A stretch of DNA of 64,000 nucleotides. It comes from Pedobacter sp. SYP-B3415. Lineage in GTDB: Bacteria; Bacteroidota; Bacteroidia; Sphingobacteriales; Sphingobacteriaceae. The DNA is taken from NCBI RefSeq assembly GCF_004138205.1, contig NZ_RXNQ01000011.1, positions 310,001-374,000 of the forward strand. Reading direction: 5' to 3'. A program made the position numbers and the translations under genes. Positions within the stretch are counted from its first letter, which is position 1; each line of letters begins with the position of its first letter. Below are positions 16,212 to 25,203 of the stretch, piece after piece. The notes beneath the pieces were generated by a model, which worked only from the letters and a program-made list of their open reading frames with translations, did no database searches and was not told the DNA's origin.

Positions 16212-18596
16212 TTATTTTGCGGCTTCTTCGGGTTTGAAATTGCTCTCTGTTATATAGTAATAAGTTTTACCGTTAGAGACAAATTGCTGTTCGATCTGGG
16301 TATTACGTTTGATGCGCTGCGAAGAATCGATCAGAAACTTGATGTATTGTTCAAATTCCTGCTGCGGCATGGTTCCGGGTCTTTTCAGGTCAACTACCCG
16401 GAACTTGCCTAGAAGTTCGTTCTGAATGGGCAGGCCGGTAACAGTCCGGAAGTAGTTTTGCAGGCTCATACGTTTTACATCACCCTTTGATAATTTCAGG
16501 TCAAGTTGATCCTTTGGGATGCTGATATAGTTTGAGACGAGTTTACTTCTGAAAGAGCTTTGGTCTGCCTGCAGGTTTTCGCCGATCATAAGCGAAAGAA
16601 TATCATTCAGCTGCTTGTACTCCATGTTATTCAGTACAATGGCGTATTGCAGGGCATCAGGGTTCCCAGAAACCATTGACACCTGAGCGGTTGAAGGAAT
16701 ATAGTATTTAAAAGCATTGTGTGGCATCCGGTCGGCTACATTTCCGTCTACCGGAGCCTGCAGGACACTCTCTACCGCAGGTGTCAGGTTTTTCCGTTCA
16801 ATGCCTGTTAGTCTGAAGGCGCTGTCCAGGCTGCTGATCTGCGTGCTGATATCCATATCCGTCTCTTTCATAAAACGCCTCAGGGCAATATTCATCGCAT
16901 CGTTAGATTTGACCATGCCTTTGGTTGGAAAGACCACCGCGCCCTGAATCAGGCTGTTCGCCGGATAGTCCAGATAATAAGAAATAGAGTCCTGCCTGGT
17001 TGTATTATATGGCTGCATGGTTGTAAGACCTTCACCTTTAACCATGTAGTTTTTCTTCATGTCCGCAGATTTAAAGGCCGCCTCAGAAACAAGTTTACGG
17101 GACTGGATAACAAAGTTGTTGAACGACTGGTCAAAGGCGCTGTAAAGCTGGATGGCCAGGATCCGCGCGTTTGAGTTTGATACGTCTTCGCTTAGCTTTG
17201 ACAACTGGTAGGCACTTTGGTTCTCGCTGCCTGTGCTCCCGATCAATACGATCAGATTGGTCTCTTTGTCTTTACCGGCAAACAGTCCCAGTGCCGTACG
17301 CACGCCTTCAAAGACAGGTTGCTCTGTAACGCGTCCATTGCAGCGTTCAGTATTTTTTGATTCGTTCGAGAAAAAGCGCATCAGCTCGCGGTAGTCGGTA
17401 CTGATGCGTTGGTTGGTTACACCTGCAGAAGGGCAGTTGCCACCCGCACGGTAAACAACCCCGCCATAACTTATATTGTGCTTTTTGCCAAACTCGTTAA
17501 ACACGTTTTCGAAAGACTGAATGGTATTGGTCAGGCTGGAAAAATAGTTGGTCATCGGGCTGCCGCCGTCAACGACAAACACGACGTTGATATTGTGAAT
17601 GTTCTTGCGCAGTTTAAGGTACTCCAGGTAAGGAAGCGCAGTTCCTTTGATACTGATCACCTTGTTTTGCGATTTCTCATAGACATCATAAGCTGTACCG
17701 ACCGTATAGGTTTTGCCATCGGCATCGGAAACAACCGGAATGCTGCGCAAAATCACATTATTAGCCGGGAGCAACGGATCTGCCAGGTAGCCCTGACCAC
17801 CGCGCAGGCCTGAATTTATCGCCGTAGCAACAGAATCATGGCGGTTTGTTGTTTGCAGATCGCGCGGACTAATGTATAGCCGGTCGCCCCAATTGTGGAT
17901 CACGTCAGCAGACACCCAGCCGTAAATACTTTTGCGCGCGCTGTCTGCTACGAGCTGATCGTCGCCGCCGATCAGGTATTTCTTACCATCTTCTGACTTC
18001 TTGAAAATGTAAGCAATTTCATGCAGGCGTATTTTCGTTGCCCTGTCTTTAAGATCTGGCGTTGTGTAAACAAAAACGGAATCTGTATTATCAAAGTAAA
18101 AACGTGGTTCGGTTAAAGGGTTTTTACCGTTAATGATGCTGATCGCTTTGTTTGCGTATCCTGACTTTGGATTTGAGTAGGAGCGTTGCCAAAGAAGCAG
18201 CTTAGACTTTGGCAGCCAGCCATAGCTGATCGCCGTTTTTTTGTCTGTGATCTTTCTTCCGCGAACCATTCCCGGCTTGTATTTCACAAGCTTGAGATAT
18301 CCGTTTGACTCTTTTGATACATAAAAAGCTTCCATGAAGCTGAGTTTTTTCATGATCAGGCTTCCGCCGGGGGCGGTAGTCGTGAAATTCTCGTCACGGT
18401 CAGAAAAGACGATCCATGGCAGGGAAGTATTACCATCATTTTCGTTTATGTTGGTTGTGGCTGCGGGTTTAGCAAAATTGCGGGGCATATAACGCACCTT
18501 TTTGCCAAAGGCGGCCGGGCTCTGTGCCTGAAGGCCAATTGCGCTAAAGAGCAGGAGGGAGAGAACGTATGTTGTTTTCATAGATTTAGGATGCAT
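16212..18596 (-). CDS. tssR: T6SSiii envelope protein TssR
   Basis: A 794-residue secreted protein with a signal peptide (hydrophobic core YVLSLLLFSAIGLQAQ, cleavage near residue 25). The Met at 18581 is an equally good start. The N-terminal half has SH3-like or beta segments. A von Willebrand A-type domain begins near 337 (INVVFVVDGGSPMTNYF), with the metal site reduced to an Asp-x-Gly-Ser form. The C-terminal 150 residues are helical. TssR is one of the Bacteroidetes-specific components that replace TssJLM in spanning the envelope. It lies between the PKD-repeat gene and tssH. Confidence 0.82.
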   Translation of the reverse strand: MHPKSMKTTYVLSLLLFSAIGLQAQSPAAFGKKVRYMPRNFAKPAATTNINENDGNTSLPWIVFSDRDENFTTTAPGGSLIMKKLSFMEAFYVSKESNGYLKLVKYKPGMVRGRKITDKKTAISYGWLPKSKLLLWQRSYSNPKSGYANKAISIINGKNPLTEPRFYFDNTDSVFVYTTPDLKDRATKIRLHEIAYIFKKSEDGKKYLIGGDDQLVADSARKSIYGWVSADVIHNWGDRLYISPRDLQTTNRHDSVATAINSGLRGGQGYLADPLLPANNVILRSIPVVSDADGKTYTVGTAYDVYEKSQNKVISIKGTALPYLEYLKLRKNIHNINVVFVVDGGSPMTNYFSSLTNTIQSFENVFNEFGKKHNISYGGVVYRAGGNCPSAGVTNQRISTDYRELMRFFSNESKNTERCNGRVTEQPVFEGVRTALGLFAGKDKETNLIVLIGSTGSENQSAYQLSKLSEDVSNSNARILAIQLYSAFDQSFNNFVIQSRKLVSEAAFKSADMKKNYMVKGEGLTTMQPYNTTRQDSISYYLDYPANSLIQGAVVFPTKGMVKSNDAMNIALRRFMKETDMDISTQISSLDSAFRLTGIERKNLTPAVESVLQAPVDGNVADRMPHNAFKYYIPSTAQVSMVSGNPDALQYAIVLNNMEYKQLNDILSLMIGENLQADQSSFRSKLVSNYISIPKDQLDLKLSKGDVKRMSLQNYFRTVTGLPIQNELLGKFRVVDLKRPGTMPQQEFEQYIKFLIDSSQRIKRNTQIEQQFVSNGKTYYYITESNFKPEEAAK

Positions 18597-18618
18597 GATA
18601 TATTAATGATCAGATGGT

Positions 18619-19596
18619 CTATTTTGTTGTTTTGGTGGCTTCTGCGGCCTCAGCTGCTGCCGTGTTGGCTGTGTGTTGTTTGATGTTAAGCAGTGTTGCG
18701 CAGCTTGAGTTCGGCGCAACGGTAACCTGTGCTTCGTCAATTACAATCTCGCCACCAAATGTGAGCCCCATGCAATATGAATAGAAGTCTTTCTGCTTCT
18801 TTTCGCCGTTCTGGTCAATTGCAACGGTCACTTTTTCCTTGTTGCACATGTATTTGCGCACCAGGTAATAGTAGTGCGTATTGAAATCTGCACCATTTGC
18901 TATCGCCTGCAGGCGCGCCCGAATATCATCTACAACCTTCCGCTCGCCTTCGCCGGCAGCTACGATTTCGCCATTGAGGTCTGCGTTAGGGTCGGTGATT
19001 TCGATCACGTGGAAGAGCGGGCGGCGGGTCTGGTCGTTCATCAGTTTAACCCAATACCTGCCGGGCGTACGATAGGTGTACAAGGCCGTACGGCCGGTAA
19101 TGTCTACGCGTCCGGTCTCGCCGAATGACCACTGAAATATTTTTGCATTTCCCTCAGCTTCAAGGCGTACCTGTTCGTTCACCACGCCCGAGGTCGGCCC
19201 GCTGATTGTTACCAGCGTGTCGATCGTGCTGCGAACAGTATCGCGCACGTTGACCGGGTACTGCTGCTTCAGTTCACCGTCAACGGTGAGCCGCACGATG
19301 TAAGCACCGGCCTTACGGTATCTGTAACTTCCGTTCTGGGTGGTCGACTTGTCACCGTTGCCAAATTCCCATAACCATTTTTTTGCGCCCTTGGTGTTGT
19401 CTGTATACACCAGGTCTTCATTGAGGTCAATTTCGTCTTTCAGGATTTGGGCATCGACAGATTTGGCGTCGAAGAGCGAACTTTTAAAAAGAAAAATCAC
19501 ACCGGTAAGCAGCAGGATTGCCACCAGGATGTACAGGATGATGTAGCCGGTAGAATTGCTGTTAACTGCTCTGCCGCTGGTGTTTGTGTCTGTCAT
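18619..19596 (-). CDS. Single-pass PKD-repeat T6SSiii envelope protein (TssP-like)
   Basis: A 325-residue protein with a cytoplasmic N-terminus of about 16 residues and one membrane segment (GYIILYILVAILLLTGVIFLF). A periplasmic part carries two PKD-like repeats (about 56-110, WLWEFGNGDKSTTQ, and 150-195, FQWSFGETG with YTYRTPGRYWVKL). A helical C-terminal region has two Cys near MCNKE and YSCMG. By operon position and topology it is likely one of the TssO/TssP envelope proteins unique to T6SSiii; assigning it to TssP specifically is uncertain. It probably contacts TssR in the periplasm. Confidence 0.65.
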   Translation of the reverse strand: MTDTNTSGRAVNSNSTGYIILYILVAILLLTGVIFLFKSSLFDAKSVDAQILKDEIDLNEDLVYTDNTKGAKKWLWEFGNGDKSTTQNGSYRYRKAGAYIVRLTVDGELKQQYPVNVRDTVRSTIDTLVTISGPTSGVVNEQVRLEAEGNAKIFQWSFGETGRVDITGRTALYTYRTPGRYWVKLMNDQTRRPLFHVIEITDPNADLNGEIVAAGEGERKVVDDIRARLQAIANGADFNTHYYYLVRKYMCNKEKVTVAIDQNGEKKQKDFYSYCMGLTFGGEIVIDEAQVTVAPNSSCATLLNIKQHTANTAAAEAAEATKTTK

Positions 19597-19636
19597 AGGT
19601 TTTTGTAGGGGTTAGAGTTTAATTCAAAGTATCGTG

Positions 19637-20122
19637 TTAACGCGAGTTTAGCGACTGCTGAAGCTGCCTTCGCGTCATGATGCAGTCTTCCAGATTCCGG
19701 TTGTATGTCTCGATGTCGTTATAGTTTTGTTTGAGCTCAATTTTATCAAAGAAAAGGCGGTTGTAGAATTGAGCGGCATGCAGAAAGGTCTTGTAACGCT
19801 GATCGCTGGCGCGGCGGTCGTAGTGCGAGCGAATTGCATCTATAGAGGTCGTAATGTCGGCCTGAAGAAAGACAGCCTGCACTTTTGGGTCAAAACGTAC
19901 AATCTGTCTATATGTGGTGTCAACAACGGGCATAACCTCTTTTACCAGGTTTTCGTATTCTGAGTTTTGTTCAAGCCGTTCTGCCAGGTCACTTTTAGAA
20001 ATCTGCCTGCTAGGGCCGAAGTCATAAAAGATGCCGAAACATAACACGCCTGCCGTTAGCAGGAAAACGGCAACCAGAAAAAGAAACTGCTCCCGGCGTT
20101 CTTTAGTACTAAGTTTGATCAT
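19637..20122 (-). CDS. tssO: Single-pass T6SSiii envelope protein, TssO-like
   Basis: A 161-residue protein with a short basic cytoplasmic start (IKLSTKERREQ), one membrane segment (FLFLVAVFLLTAGVLCFGIFY) and a periplasmic helical domain with probable coiled coil. Size, topology and the ERR motif before the membrane segment fit TssO of Bacteroidetes systems. It lies 10 bases after a second protein of the same build, suggesting a pair that arose by duplication or forms a heteromer. The exact letter assignment is uncertain. Confidence 0.6.
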   Translation of the reverse strand: MIKLSTKERREQFLFLVAVFLLTAGVLCFGIFYDFGPSRQISKSDLAERLEQNSEYENLVKEVMPVVDTTYRQIVRFDPKVQAVFLQADITTSIDAIRSHYDRRASDQRYKTFLHAAQFYNRLFFDKIELKQNYNDIETYNRNLEDCIMTRRQLQQSLNSR

Positions 20123-20132
20123 ATCTGTGTGG

Positions 20133-20645
20133 CTATCTGCCGCGGTTTATTTTGATTTCAGCTGCACGGTTATTTTTGAGACAGGACTTCAGCTGGTCCT
20201 TTAAAGTTTCAATCTGGTATCCGGTTATGGAAAGCGAGTCCTGAATACCGGCCATTGTTGCTACGTTATCGCTCAGCTTGTCATACAGCATAAAACTCGG
20301 CGTTGGCTCGCGGTTTTCTTTTACAAGCGATTTGATTTTTACGTTCGCATCTCGGATATCGGTGAGCATGACCGCTTGCCGGTTCATTTCTTCAGAGTTG
20401 GTTACGGTAAACGTAGACAACTCCCTGAATCTGAGCAGGGCAATGTCAAAGTTTTTATTGATTTCCTTTCTCAGGCTGATCAGCTTTTCGGTTTCCTTAA
20501 CTTTTGCGCTGAGCAGATCATACTCATGAGCCGAAGTTTTGAAATAGAAATAAACGCATAAAACTGCAAAGAGCAGTAAAAACACAAAATTTAAGACAAA
20601 CACCTGGTAAGACTTCTTGAGTTCGTAGGCGTTAATAGGCTTCAT
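20133..20645 (-). CDS. Second TssO-type single-pass envelope protein
   Basis: A 170-residue protein with the same architecture as its downstream neighbour: a short basic start (MKPINAYELKKSYQ), one membrane helix (VFVLNFVFLLLFAVLCVYFYF) and a charged helical periplasmic tail likely to form a coiled coil. There is no lipobox, so it is not the TssQ lipoprotein. It appears to be the first gene of the tssO-tssC operon, opposite the tssE/tssF unit. Most likely a T6SSiii trans-envelope component. Confidence 0.6.
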   Translation of the reverse strand: MKPINAYELKKSYQVFVLNFVFLLLFAVLCVYFYFKTSAHEYDLLSAKVKETEKLISLRKEINKNFDIALLRFRELSTFTVTNSEEMNRQAVMLTDIRDANVKIKSLVKENREPTPSFMLYDKLSDNVATMAGIQDSLSITGYQIETLKDQLKSCLKNNRAAEIKINRGR

Positions 20646-20834
20646 AAACGAGGTTCAATTTAGGGCGTCGGGCAGTTTTTGGACTGCCTTTTGATTCTAG
20701 GGTTTTCAGTTTTTGTTTGAGAGACGTTAACTGATCAGCTATATCGCCCTGACATGTTAAGTGCCGGGACCAGGTTGAAAAATTAAACAACCCCGAACCA
20801 GTCAACAATTTTTGTTCCATTTAAATAAGCGCCC
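20646..20834. promoter_or_regulatory. Divergent intergenic region between the two T6SS transcription units
   Basis: These 189 bases separate the divergent tssO-type and tssE starts, so the promoters of both T6SS arms should lie here. No perfect TAnnTTTG box was found on either strand; TTTG followed about 20 bases later by TATATCG on the plus strand is a weak candidate. A 62-codon minus-strand frame (20820-20632) also spans the region, but it is more likely chance. Confidence 0.4.
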
Positions 20835-21269
20835 ATGGCAGCGAATTTTTACAGCAGGCCTTTCAACTTTAAAAATATTTTCGAACAGCGCGAGTTTCAG
20901 GAGACTGATCTCGGTAAATCTATTTCGAATAACATCCAGCTTATCATTTTTACACGCTTTGGCGAACATCGCTTCAATCCTGATTTCGGTTGTGAGATCT
21001 GGGATCTGGACTTTGAACTTATCGTAAGCGAGACCATCTGGGAAGAGAAATTCAGGAAGTCGCTGCTCCGCTCCGTAACAGAGTATGAAAGCCGGCTTTA
21101 TGATGTAAGCGCGGAAGTGAAGATGAGCGAAGTGGAGAAATTTTACCCACAGCGCAATGTAACCGAAATCAAAAAAAAGGTTGATCTTGTTGTTAAAGGG
21201 AAAATAAACACTACCGGCGAGAAATATTTTTTCAATACGGCGTTATTTTTAAGTCCGCTAACCAGTTAG
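20835..21269 (+). CDS. tssE: T6SS baseplate wedge protein TssE (gp25-like)
   Basis: A 144-residue GPW/gp25-family protein. The motif FTRFGEHRFNPDFGCEIWDLDF matches the gp25 signature in which a conserved Gly-Glu...Asp-x-Gly region leads into the beta-sheet, and SVTEYESRLYDVSAEVKM resembles the ERR-type motif region (here ESR). It sits at the sheath-baseplate junction. It starts the plus-strand arm and is followed by tssF after 79 bases. Confidence 0.9.
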   Translation: MAANFYSRPFNFKNIFEQREFQETDLGKSISNNIQLIIFTRFGEHRFNPDFGCEIWDLDFELIVSETIWEEKFRKSLLRSVTEYESRLYDVSAEVKMSEVEKFYPQRNVTEIKKKVDLVVKGKINTTGEKYFFNTALFLSPLTS

Positions 21270-21348
21270 GAGTGTTCTTAAATCTGGAAACGACTGCTCA
21301 TTTTTCTGGACAAATTACCTGCACGCACTACACACCTGAACCGAACCT

Positions 21349-23220
21349 ATGGACAACATATTTTACTCGTCAAAAGATGAAATCCGCAACCGGATATTGA
21401 AAAATGCGCGCGACTTCTGGGGCGTGCGTAATGCGAGCGATTTCGATCCGCTTGTCAAACTGCTGCTCGAGGCGCTGAGCGCTGAGCTTTTTCTCGTCTC
21501 AAATGACGTTAAAAATCTCGAGAACAGAATTCTTGATAAGATATCCCGCATCTTGTCTTCGGATATCCTGACCAGCCCGTTGCCGGCACACGGCATCCTG
21601 CAGGCGTTGCCGGTGGAAGCAACCGAGGTTCTTGGAACCCATCATAGCTTTATTTATCAAAAAAAACTAAAACAGCCTGACGGAAAAGGGGAGGATAAAA
21701 CAGTCGACATTCCTTTCAGCCCCCTGGCTAAAACGCGGATCTTTAATGCCCGCATACGTTTTGTCGCTTCGGGATCACATCTTTTTAAACTGGAAGATTC
21801 GGGGCATAAATCTGTGGCAGCCAACACGCTGCCTGGTTTTTCCGTGGGTCAGAACAGTCTTTTCCTGGGGATCGAATGCGACCCCAGGCTTACATCGGCG
21901 GAGGGGCTGAGTTTTTACTTTGACTGGCGGAACTTTCGCGTTCAGGACGATGCCTATGAGCTGCTGTCGCTGTCGAAATGGTTCGCCGGCAATCAGGAAT
22001 TATCTATGGTCCGGGATGCTTTTTTTCTTCGTGACCAGCGCGCCGAAGCTTTAGCACCGTTTCGCAACCAGAACCTGATGTACAGGCTTACAGAAGACGT
22101 TCAAAGCCACTACCGGAATAGATTCCTGACTATAGAAAAAACAGATATTCAGCAGATTAACCAGCTTATGGTTAACTATCCTGATACCTTCCCGGGCGTG
22201 TTCCAGCCTGCCTCGCTCGCTCTCCTGAATAAGCCTTTGTTCTGGATCCGCATTGAACTGCCGGCGGCGTTCAGCCCGCAAATGATCGAGGAACTTCAGG
22301 TTTATGTAAATGCGTTTCCGGTGGTGAACAAAAAATTGCGGGAAATTAAACACCGGCTCCGCACAATGACAACGATTATTCCGGTAAAAACTGAAGGCCA
22401 TGAGCAGCTGCTTGCGGTCGACAGCCTGAAAGATAAACAGGGGAAGAGTTACAAAGAAGTGCCTTTTGCTGATGAGACCGAACGTGCGGACGGCTCGTTC
22501 ACCATCAGGTATGGCGGCACCGAACGTTTTGACAGCCGTAATGCGCGTGAGCTTGTTGAATACCTGTTTGAATTACTTCGCGATGAGAAAGCGGCGTTTT
22601 ATTCTTATGGCTCTGATTTCCTTAACAATACCCTGAAAAACCTCGAGCAGACCCTGTCTCTGATCGAACAAAAAACGCTGAACCAATCGGCCCATTTCAG
22701 GGAACTGCTCAATTATGTGGTGGTCAAACCCATAAATGATACTGATATCATGTTTCTTGACTACTGGCTTACTGATGCTGAACTGGGAAATAAGATCAAG
22801 ACCGGCAGCAGGCTGATCCCGGTGAAAATTGCTGGCGTTCGGCCCGATGGTGTTAGTCTGCTGAGTACAACCGTTGGCGGAAGGTCACGTCTGAACGCCA
22901 GCGACCGTATACAAGCCTACAAATATGGTCTAACCACTGCCGACAGGGTCGTAACAAAATCTGATATCGTGAATTTTTGTTTGCTTGAGCTAGGCGACCG
23001 GATTGTCTCGGTAGATATCCGTAAAGGGCTGTTTGCATCTAAGAATCCGAAGGAAGGTTTTGTGCGGACTACCGATATCTTCCTGACACCTTCAGATAAA
23101 ACAAAACTGCAGGCCGAGGAGTGGGAATCCCTGCTGGCACTTACAAAGTCGCGGCTTGAGGCCCGGAGCGCAATGGATCTTCATTTTCGTCTGATGGTTG
23201 AGCCGGCACGAGTCTGGTAA
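21349..23220 (+). CDS. tssF: T6SS baseplate protein TssF
   Basis: The 623-residue protein has the typical TssF start (ASDFDPLVKLLLEALSAELFLVSNDVKNLENRILDKI), in which an early gp6-like helical segment precedes a long beta-rich middle. The conserved late segment around YKYGLTTADRVVTKSDIVNFCLLELG corresponds to the wedge-core region. TssF forms the baseplate wedge with TssG and TssE. It ends 8 bases from the stop of tssG, which is encoded on the other strand. Confidence 0.9.
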   Translation: MDNIFYSSKDEIRNRILKNARDFWGVRNASDFDPLVKLLLEALSAELFLVSNDVKNLENRILDKISRILSSDILTSPLPAHGILQALPVEATEVLGTHHSFIYQKKLKQPDGKGEDKTVDIPFSPLAKTRIFNARIRFVASGSHLFKLEDSGHKSVAANTLPGFSVGQNSLFLGIECDPRLTSAEGLSFYFDWRNFRVQDDAYELLSLSKWFAGNQELSMVRDAFFLRDQRAEALAPFRNQNLMYRLTEDVQSHYRNRFLTIEKTDIQQINQLMVNYPDTFPGVFQPASLALLNKPLFWIRIELPAAFSPQMIEELQVYVNAFPVVNKKLREIKHRLRTMTTIIPVKTEGHEQLLAVDSLKDKQGKSYKEVPFADETERADGSFTIRYGGTERFDSRNARELVEYLFELLRDEKAAFYSYGSDFLNNTLKNLEQTLSLIEQKTLNQSAHFRELLNYVVVKPINDTDIMFLDYWLTDAELGNKIKTGSRLIPVKIAGVRPDGVSLLSTTVGGRSRLNASDRIQAYKYGLTTADRVVTKSDIVNFCLLELGDRIVSVDIRKGLFASKNPKEGFVRTTDIFLTPSDKTKLQAEEWESLLALTKSRLEARSAMDLHFRLMVEPARVW

Positions 23221-23228
23221 AACACCGG

Positions 23229-24167
23229 CTACAGGTACATGGTAAATCCGAGATAGGCGTTCCCCTGCTCACTGCCGATCGAGCCGTTCCGGTCTTCAGC
23301 AGAAGCTTCAAGTATAATCTCGTAAGCAGTATCAAATGGAAGCAGATACGAAGTAGCCAGGTCGGTTATTTTTGTGTTTATTCCGTCTGGCAGAAAATCC
23401 AGCAATTGGTTGGTCGGGCAGGGGCCGATATGAATGAGAACAAGGTCGTCATCACTGTCAAAGGTGTCGCCGGCTACACAATCGACGCCGAGCGTACCGG
23501 AACCAAGCCTGAATTGCATGGGCTCATCGATCCTGGTTTTTCTTCCGGGAGACCTGTCGCGCTGCACACTGACCGGTACAGAAAAAAGTACCTGCAGAAG
23601 CTGGCCCAGGAACAACAGGTCGTTTCGCTTTTCGTGAATAACCGGCAGAAAATGCATCCATATGATGCTCTGATGGCGGTCAAATAGGTCAAACTCCGGC
23701 CACTTATTCCTGAAGATGCCTGTCAGATTGCTGAAAGTCGTCTTTTTATCAAGCCGGCTTTCATAACGTTCAAGCAGAATGCGGAGGTTATACAGTTCTG
23801 CCTCGAAAGGCATGAAGAAAGTCCTGGCATGCTTCTCTTCTTCGCGTCGCTGCTGCACATCCCGGATCATATCTTCTTCAGACAGCGCTCCTTTTTGTGC
23901 ATAAGGTTCATGAAAAAGACCTTCAGGAAGCATGTCATAGAAGCCCTCCCGATTTGCATCTATGCGTAAACAGTCGGCTAAACGTGTCTCAGAAAAATAC
24001 GTGCTAATGTTATTAATCTCTTTACTGAACGACCGCCGGTCGCCCGAACGCGGCAATACCAGCACCTGATCTGCTGAAAGCAGTTCATTTTCAATAATTT
24101 CTGCGGCCTTGGCAACCGCCTTGTAGTCTGTAGATAACTCGTTGGTAGATTTAAGCGCTGATTTCAT
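23229..24167 (-). CDS. tssG: T6SS baseplate protein TssG
   Basis: A 312-residue TssG-type wedge protein. It shows the family's IIENELLSADQVLVLPRSGDRRSFSKEI region and FFMPFEAELYNLRILLERYE. A C-terminal beta part has FRLGSGTLGVDCVAGDTF, DLVLIHIGPCPT and a final YLGFTMYL. It should pair with TssF around the baseplate hub. Its orientation is reversed relative to tssE, tssF, tssN and tssK, and it faces tssF tail to tail. This implies its own promoter in the 120 bases before tssN. Confidence 0.8.
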   Translation of the reverse strand: MKSALKSTNELSTDYKAVAKAAEIIENELLSADQVLVLPRSGDRRSFSKEINNISTYFSETRLADCLRIDANREGFYDMLPEGLFHEPYAQKGALSEEDMIRDVQQRREEEKHARTFFMPFEAELYNLRILLERYESRLDKKTTFSNLTGIFRNKWPEFDLFDRHQSIIWMHFLPVIHEKRNDLLFLGQLLQVLFSVPVSVQRDRSPGRKTRIDEPMQFRLGSGTLGVDCVAGDTFDSDDDLVLIHIGPCPTNQLLDFLPDGINTKITDLATSYLLPFDTAYEIILEASAEDRNGSIGSEQGNAYLGFTMYL

Positions 24168-24287
24168 GAAAGGGATACCTTGTAAGACCTGCCCCGGAAT
24201 AATTGTGCCAGAAAAGCTTTCGCCGGCCGTTAAACAATTTTAAGGTATCATATTTGCTAAGAAAAAATACCTCTATAAATCTATTAA

Positions 24288-25181
24288 ATGGACGTAAAAT
24301 CTTTCTTCATCCGCTATCTTTTATTTCCACTTATTTTCGTCGTTTCGGCCGCGATCATGGCCATCATCAATAAGAAAAATAAATTTCTTAACAATAAACG
24401 TCTGATCGTCTATGTCTTGCTGACAGCAATTGTGCTGGCGCTGCCGGGTTTTCTCGGTATGCTGGGTTTCGACTTCATGCCCTGGGGTTATATTATCAGT
24501 CAGATTTATTATCTCGGTATGGGTTGCCTTACCGTATTTTTGTTTACTAAACATTATCCCACCGAACTGATCGAGCGAAAGTTTTTCATTTTTTTTGCAT
24601 TACTCATAGCCGCGCTGCTGGGTATTTACCTTTACCAGCTCGCATTTAACTGGTTAAGCGAGTTGAAGATGGGATTGTGGGGAGCAACAGCGATCAGTGT
24701 TTATTTTCTGCCGCTGGTTTTCTGGTGGACATATGTGGCATTTATCAGCATTCCAACGGAGATCTATAAGATCTGGCAGTATCCGCCAACTCCCCTTCGG
24801 ATCGATATGGAACACCTCGATTTCGACAGGCTCCTGGTACTGGAACTTGAGCTATACAAAAATACCAATGATGCTGAGCCCTTGAAGGTGAAAGTAAAGG
24901 CACCCGAGAACATGAACTTTGGTATCTGGTTTCACAAGTTCATTGACGATTATAACCTGAAGTTTCCCAAAAGCCCGATCGAATTCAGAAACGATGAAAA
25001 CCAAAGTTATAAATGGATGTTTTTCGTCAAAACGTCGTTTTTCAGAAAAAATCTCTTCCTCGATCCCGATCTGGATATCACCCGCAACGGAATCAACGAA
25101 AAAATGACCATTTATGCAAAGCGCGTTTCTGAAAATGTTGCTATGACACAGCCGAATGAAGACCAGGCCGTTTTCATTTAA
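24288..25181 (+). CDS. tssN: T6SSiii inner-membrane protein TssN
   Basis: A 297-residue protein with about five membrane segments in residues 5-160 (for example FIRYLLFPLIFVVSAAIMAI, LIVYVLLTAIVLALPGFLGM, FFIFFALLIAALLGIYLYQL), then a cytoplasmic soluble domain of about 130 residues starting near YKIWQYPPTPLRIDM. This matches the multi-pass TssN that is unique to Bacteroidetes systems lacking TssL and TssM, and it would anchor the baseplate to the inner membrane. It is followed by tssK after 22 bases. Confidence 0.82.
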   Translation: MDVKSFFIRYLLFPLIFVVSAAIMAIINKKNKFLNNKRLIVYVLLTAIVLALPGFLGMLGFDFMPWGYIISQIYYLGMGCLTVFLFTKHYPTELIERKFFIFFALLIAALLGIYLYQLAFNWLSELKMGLWGATAISVYFLPLVFWWTYVAFISIPTEIYKIWQYPPTPLRIDMEHLDFDRLLVLELELYKNTNDAEPLKVKVKAPENMNFGIWFHKFIDDYNLKFPKSPIEFRNDENQSYKWMFFVKTSFFRKNLFLDPDLDITRNGINEKMTIYAKRVSENVAMTQPNEDQAVFI

Positions 25182-25203
25182 AATTACCTAAACACTCTTA
25201 TGT

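Noticed and set aside
20632..20820. A 62-codon minus-strand frame before the TssO-like gene
   Set aside because: It fills the divergent promoter region, starts 15 bases from tssE on the other strand and overlaps the next gene by 14 bases, leaving no place for either promoter.
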